Assembly: GCA_902806345.1 (NCBI GenBank)
Contig: CADCWF010000076.1
Span: 1 to 37,328 of the forward strand
Source: an uncultured Thermomicrobiales bacterium
Lineage (GTDB): Bacteria; Chloroflexota; Chloroflexia; Thermomicrobiales; UBA6265
Direction: 5' to 3'
Length of the DNA stretch: 37,328 nucleotides
A program made the position numbers and the translations under genes. Of the stretch, positions 33,511 through 37,328 are shown in pieces (the stretch's first letter is position 1; the number at the start of each line of letters is the position of its first letter). The notes beneath the pieces were generated by a model, which saw only the letters and a program-made list of their open reading frames with translations, was not told the origin of the DNA and did not search any database.

Positions 33511-34685
33511 TGGCGAAGCGGCCGCGGGTCGGCGTCGTCGGGACGGGTTTCATTGGTCCCGTCCACGTCGAGGCCTTGCGGCGGATCGGGGCGGAGGTCG
33601 TCGGCCTGGTGGGCTCGGGGTGGGAGACGACCCGGCGCAAGGCGGACGAACTCGGCGTGCCGGCGTTCGGCTCGCTCGCCGAGCTGCTTGCGGCGCCCGG
33701 GCTGACGAGCGTCCACGTCACGACGCCGAACCACCTCCACGCGCCGATGGTCCGGCAGATTTTGGCGGCGGGCAAGCACGTCGTCTGCGAGAAGCCGCTG
33801 GCGATGACGGCCGCCGAAGGAGAGGAGCTGCTGGCGCTGGCGGAAGTGGCGGGAGTCATCCACGCCGTCAACTTCAACATCCGCTTCTACCCCCTCTGCC
33901 AACAGGCCCGGGCGATGGTCCGTCGCGGCGAGCTCGGCCGACTCTACCAGATCCACGGCGGCTACTTGCAGGACTGGCTGCTGAAGGAGACCGACTGGAA
34001 TTGGCGGTTGGAACCGGAGCTGGGCGGGGAGATGCGGGCCGTCACCGATATCGGCTCCCACTGGCTCGACCTGCTCGGCTTCATCGCCGGTCAGCCCCTC
34101 GTCCGGGTGCTTGCCGACTTCGCCACCTTCCTGCCCGTCCGCCGGAAGCCGACCCGGCCGCTGGAGACCTTCTCCGGCAAGGAGTTGCGGCCGGATGAGG
34201 TCGAGGAGCGGGCGATCCGGACCGAGGACTATGCCAGCATCTTGCTCCACTTCCGTGACGGCGCCCGAGGGGTGCTGACCGTGTCCCAGGTGAGCGCCGG
34301 GCGGAAGAACCGGCTCTCGTTCGAGATCGACGGGGCGGAGGCGGCGCTCGCCTGGGATTCGGAGCGGCCGGAGGAACTCTGGATCGGCCGGCGCGACAAG
34401 CCGAGCGAAGTCTTGCTGCGCGATCCAGCCCTGCTGGCGCCCGAGGCCCGGGCCGCGACCGCGTACCCCGGGGGCCACGCCGAGGGGTTCCCCGACACCT
34501 TCAAGTCGCTCTACACGAGCGTCTACGCCGCCGTCGCCGCCGGCCGGCCGCCGTCTGAGCCGGGCTACCCGACGTTCGCGGATGGCGTCCACGCCCTCCG
34601 GCTGGGCGAGGCGATCGCCGAGAGCGCCCAGCGCGGGGCATGGGTCGACCTGCCCGAGAGCGTCACGGGGGAGGAGCGTCAATGA
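33510..34685 (+). CDS. Gfo/Idh/MocA family oxidoreductase (copy 4)
   Basis: 391 residues. Rossmann loop [17 protein letters not shown] at 7-23, Glu-Lys-Pro motif VVCEKPLAM at 91-99, and [13 protein letters not shown] in the C-terminal domain with the conserved Asp and His. ATG 33510 overlaps the regulator stop (TGATG); ATG 33498 is possible but leaves GGAGG directly against the start. The stop overlaps the next gene as ATGA. Sitting in a gntR-Gfo-TIM barrel operon with a divergent polyol dehydrogenase and a sugar-binding protein downstream, it most likely oxidises a sugar or glycoside at a ring hydroxyl. Confidence 0.94.
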   Translation: MAKRPRVGVVGTGFIGPVHVEALRRIGAEVVGLVGSGWETTRRKADELGVPAFGSLAELLAAPGLTSVHVTTPNHLHAPMVRQILAAGKHVVCEKPLAMTAAEGEELLALAEVAGVIHAVNFNIRFYPLCQQARAMVRRGELGRLYQIHGGYLQDWLLKETDWNWRLEPELGGEMRAVTDIGSHWLDLLGFIAGQPLVRVLADFATFLPVRRKPTRPLETFSGKELRPDEVEERAIRTEDYASILLHFRDGARGVLTVSQVSAGRKNRLSFEIDGAEAALAWDSERPEELWIGRRDKPSEVLLRDPALLAPEARAATAYPGGHAEGFPDTFKSLYTSVYAAVAAGRPPSEPGYPTFADGVHALRLGEAIAESAQRGAWVDLPESVTGEERQ

Positions 34686-35593
34686 AGCTGGGGCTGATGA
34701 CCGCCGCGCTGCCGAAGATGGAGTTGCCCGAGTTGGCAGCCTGGGCCGCCGAGAGCGGCTTCGGGATGCTCGAGGTCGCCTGCTGGCCGGTCGGCAAAAA
34801 GGACCGCCGCTACGGCGGCGTCAGCCACGTCGACGTGGCCAACTTGGACGCCGGGCAGGCGAAGCAGATCCGGGCGATGCTGGGCCGGTTCGGCCTCGAC
34901 ATCTCGTCGCTCGGGTACTATCCCAACCCGCTCAACCCGGACCAGGCCCACCGCGAGGAGGTGATCGGCCATCTGAAGAAGGTGATCAATGCCGCAGCGC
35001 TGCTGGAAGTGGGGATCGTTGGCACTTTTGTCGGCGCCGACCAGACCAAGGGGGCCGAGGCCAACCTCGAGGAGTTCGCCCGGGTCTGGCCGTCGATCGT
35101 CAAGTACGCCGGCGAGCGGGGGATCAAGATCGCGATCGAGAACTGCCCGATGCTCTGGCCCGACACCTGGCCCGGTGGATCCAACGTCGCCTACTCGCCC
35201 ACCATCTGGCGCCGGATGTTCGAGATCGTCCCGGACGACAACTTCGGACTCAACTACGACCCGTCGCACCTAATCTGGCAGTTCATTGATGAGGTGCGGC
35301 CGATTGCCGAGTTCAAGGATCGCATCTTCCACGTCCACGCCAAGGACCTCGAGATCGACCGCGAGATGCTCTACCAGGACGGAGTGCTCGGCTGTGGGTT
35401 CCGCTGGGAGATCCCGCGGCTGCCGGGGCTAGGGGAGGTGCGGTGGGACCGGTTCCTAGCGGCGCTCTACGCTGCCGGCTACGACTTCGTCGTCAGCGTC
35501 GAGCACGAGGACGCCGCGTTCGAGGGGACCGAGGAGTTGGTCAAGCGGGGGTTCTACCTCGCCCGCGACGTGCTCGCGCCGTATATCGTGTGA
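34682..35593 (+). CDS. TIM-barrel sugar phosphate isomerase/epimerase-like protein (copy 3)
   Basis: 303 residues, xylose isomerase-like barrel. Metal ligands: Glu153 (IAIENCP), Asp193 and His196 (NYDPSHLIW), His219 (FHVHAKD) and Glu274 (VSVEHED). [18 protein letters not shown] is the usual late loop, typical of the hydroxypyruvate isomerase/inosose dehydratase-like branch. ATG 34682 overlaps the preceding Gfo stop (ATGA), so the two enzymes are translationally coupled and probably act in sequence. The four metal positions are intact, in contrast to copy 1. Confidence 0.94.
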   Translation: MKLGLMTAALPKMELPELAAWAAESGFGMLEVACWPVGKKDRRYGGVSHVDVANLDAGQAKQIRAMLGRFGLDISSLGYYPNPLNPDQAHREEVIGHLKKVINAAALLEVGIVGTFVGADQTKGAEANLEEFARVWPSIVKYAGERGIKIAIENCPMLWPDTWPGGSNVAYSPTIWRRMFEIVPDDNFGLNYDPSHLIWQFIDEVRPIAEFKDRIFHVHAKDLEIDREMLYQDGVLGCGFRWEIPRLPGLGEVRWDRFLAALYAAGYDFVVSVEHEDAAFEGTEELVKRGFYLARDVLAPYIV

Positions 35594-35623
35594 AGGGGGG
35601 GGTAGGGCACGGTTGGGGCGCGG

Positions 35624-35742
35624 CCCGGGGCTGAAGGCCCGGGCTAACGAGACCAAGCCTCTCCGAGGCTGAGGACGGTGCCGCCGCTCCCGATCAGTCC
35701 CGGAGGGACTTCGTCGCCTCAGCCCGGGCCTTCAGCCCCGGG
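35624..35742. repeat. 22-base perfect inverted repeat, dispersed family
   Basis: Arms 35624-35645 and 35721-35742 are exact inverse copies (CCCGGGGCTGAAGGCCCGGG plus two bases), 75-base interior. ACTTCGTCGCCTCAGCCCGG at the right arm matches the tandem-hairpin family at 25706. It fills the spacer before the binding-protein gene. Confidence 0.75.
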
Positions 35743-35880
35743 GGGGCGCGGGAATCCCGACCTCCCCGACGTCGCACACTGGGTTCCCTTGCGCCGCGTC
35801 GACGAGCGCGGCGGTGGTTCCACCACAAGCCCGCCGGGACGGTCCAGTGGGTCGATAACCTCGCCGAGGAGGAACGGTCG

Positions 35881-37296
35881 ATGTCGAGCAACGGCAACGG
35901 GTTCGATTGGGAGAAGATCCGCTCCATGCAGTTTAGCCGGCGCAAGCTCGTCCAGACGGCCGCGACGGCGACGGCCGTCGCCGGCATCCCGTCGGTGATC
36001 CGGCCCGGGCACACCGTTGCCCAGAACGCGACGGTCAACGTGTTGGCACCGGCCTGGCCGCAGGTGCCGACGGAGCAGAAGCTGACCGAGCTGTTCGCCC
36101 AGGAGAGCGGGATCCGGGTCAACGTCGAGGCCTCGCAGTACGAGTTCCTGGAGCAGCAGATCAAGCAGCTCGTCGCCGGAAAGTCCACTCAGTACGACAT
36201 CTACGACTACGACAGCCAGTGGATCGGCGGCTTGGTCGCCCTCGGCGCGCTGGAGGATCTGTCCGGGCCCGACTTCCTCGGCAGCGCCGACGCAACGGTC
36301 AAGTTCGACGACTTCTTCCCGGAGATGACCTACCGCCTCTCCAAGTACCCGACCAACGACGCGGACCTGGCCGCCGGCAACTACGGAGCGTTCGCCGACA
36401 CCCCCGTCTACGGCATGCCCTGGTCGATCAACTGCCAGGCGCTCTGGTATCGAACCGACCTGATCCAGGCGCCGCCCGAGACGTGGGACGAGCTGCGCGA
36501 GATGGCCCGGACCTTGACCACGGGCGGGACCTACGGGATGGCCTTCCAGGGCGCCCGCACCGGCGACTGGATCACCTCCGACTGGCTGCCGATCATGTGG
36601 GGCAACGGCGGCGAGCTGTGGGACCCGACCACCTACACCGCCGAGGGGTACGTCAACAGCCCGGAGGCGGTCGCCGCCCTTGAGCTGATGCGGGCGATGG
36701 TGGCGGACGACAAGAGCGTCGACCCGGCCAGCGGCAACTGGACGATCAACGAGCGGCTGGCGGCGATCCTCCAGGGCAAGACGGCCATGGCCCTTTCCTG
36801 GGTGCCGCTCTTTGGCGGTGTCGCTGAGGACCCGGCCGGCTCGCTCGTCGTCGGCAAGATCGCCTTTGCGCCGTCGCCGAAGGGGCCGCGGAGCCAGGCC
36901 GCGATGTACGGTAGCCAAGGCTCCGGCATCAACGCGCTCTCCCAAAATAAGGAGTCCGCCTGGCAGTACCTGCAGTGGTTGGCCGCGAAGGAGCAGCAGC
37001 AGGCGATCATGGACGAGATCGGCGCGGGGTTCCAGTCGCCGCGCAAGGACCTCAAGGACGCCGGCAAGTACCCATGGCAGCAGGCGTTCGTCCAGCAGAT
37101 CCCGATCGTCCGCGACTTCTGGAACATCCCGGAGTACGCCCAGTTGCTCTCCTCGCTGCAGACGCAGTTGAACCTCGGCTACGTCGGCCGGAAGGCGCCG
37201 CAGGACGCTTTGAACGACGCGGCGGTCGAGCAGCAGGCGATCTACGACAGCTCGCCGGACAAGCCGGCCAACGCGGCGACTCCGGCGGCGTCGTAG
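35881..37296 (+). CDS. Tat-exported sugar-binding protein of a CUT1 ABC transporter
   Basis: 471 residues. The N-terminus has a twin-arginine signal, FSRRKLVQTAATATAVAG (residues 18-35), so it is probably exported folded by Tat, unlike the other CUT1 binding protein at 7711-9084, which has a Sec-like signal. The mature part is a family 1 extracellular solute-binding protein: VNVLAPAWPQVPTEQKLTELF, KSTQYDIYDYDSQWIGGL, YGMPWSINCQALWYRTDLI and MWGNGGELWDP. ATG 35881 follows GAGGAGGAACGGTCG. It lies 287 bases after the TIM-barrel gene. Its permeases are expected just past the window end. Confidence 0.94.
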   Translation: MSSNGNGFDWEKIRSMQFSRRKLVQTAATATAVAGIPSVIRPGHTVAQNATVNVLAPAWPQVPTEQKLTELFAQESGIRVNVEASQYEFLEQQIKQLVAGKSTQYDIYDYDSQWIGGLVALGALEDLSGPDFLGSADATVKFDDFFPEMTYRLSKYPTNDADLAAGNYGAFADTPVYGMPWSINCQALWYRTDLIQAPPETWDELREMARTLTTGGTYGMAFQGARTGDWITSDWLPIMWGNGGELWDPTTYTAEGYVNSPEAVAALELMRAMVADDKSVDPASGNWTINERLAAILQGKTAMALSWVPLFGGVAEDPAGSLVVGKIAFAPSPKGPRSQAAMYGSQGSGINALSQNKESAWQYLQWLAAKEQQQAIMDEIGAGFQSPRKDLKDAGKYPWQQAFVQQIPIVRDFWNIPEYAQLLSSLQTQLNLGYVGRKAPQDALNDAAVEQQAIYDSSPDKPANAATPAAS

Positions 37297-37328
37297 CCGC
37301 GCCAGGGGAGCGGGCCAGCGGCCCCCTC

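Noticed and set aside
1331..35742. CRISPR array or transposon with genes
   Set aside because: Repeats are dispersed, palindromic and single or paired, without regular spacing; no cas or transposase gene is present.

Overview
This window is about 70% G+C DNA with tightly packed genes, many 4-base start/stop overlaps and GTG starts. The gene content is bacterial: a family A DNA polymerase, a cysE-cysS-rlmB run, many sugar ABC transporters, and many Gfo/Idh/MocA dehydrogenases and TIM-barrel sugar isomerase-like proteins. This mix is most like a high-GC Chloroflexota of the Thermomicrobia/Sphaerobacter type. That placement is inference from gene style, because no rRNA or other taxonomic marker is present. 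I found no tRNA, rRNA, CRISPR array, transposase or phage gene.

Layout. (1) 2-1240: the 3' part of polA, cut by the window edge. (2) 9865-1694, minus strand: a GntR/FCD regulator, a CUT1 sugar-binding protein with two permeases, a TIM-barrel isomerase-like protein, a Gfo/Idh/MocA oxidoreductase, a cupin and a Tm-1/UPF0261 protein. This is a sugar uptake and catabolism cluster. (3) 10149-14506, plus strand: housekeeping genes fmdB-like, cysE, cysS and rlmB. (4) 15698-14712, minus: a formylglycine-generating enzyme. (5) 20607-16075, minus: a signalling operon of a GAF/PAS histidine kinase, a double-domain KaiC-like ATPase and a stand-alone receiver. (6) 22047-20941, minus: a solitary Gfo/Idh/MocA protein. 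(7) 22383-31373, plus: a metallo-beta-lactamase-fold protein coupled to a CUT2 (ribose-type) ABC transporter, then a Gfo/Idh/MocA protein, an SDR, a decayed second SDR and a TIM-barrel protein. (8) 32598-31567 minus and 32719-37296 plus: a zinc alcohol dehydrogenase diverging from a GntR/UTRA regulator, then another Gfo + TIM-barrel pair and a Tat-exported sugar-binding protein at the window end.

How it fits together. Three times in 37 kb a sugar transport gene set lies beside a Gfo/Idh/MocA dehydrogenase and a TIM-barrel (xylose isomerase/AP endonuclease-like) enzyme. Two of the three also carry a local GntR regulator. The pattern suggests parallel pathways that import a sugar, polyol or glycoside, oxidise it with NAD(P), then isomerise or cleave the keto product. 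The substrates cannot be read from sequence. Both CUT1 systems lack an ATPase here, so a shared ATPase encoded elsewhere is likely.

Intergenic DNA is rich in short dispersed inverted repeats of several families. They occupy all three convergent gene junctions and many same-strand gaps, and I saw none in the three divergent promoter regions. The least familiar assembly is the kinase-KaiC-receiver operon; the clearest genome-decay event is the SDR remnant at 29629-30398.
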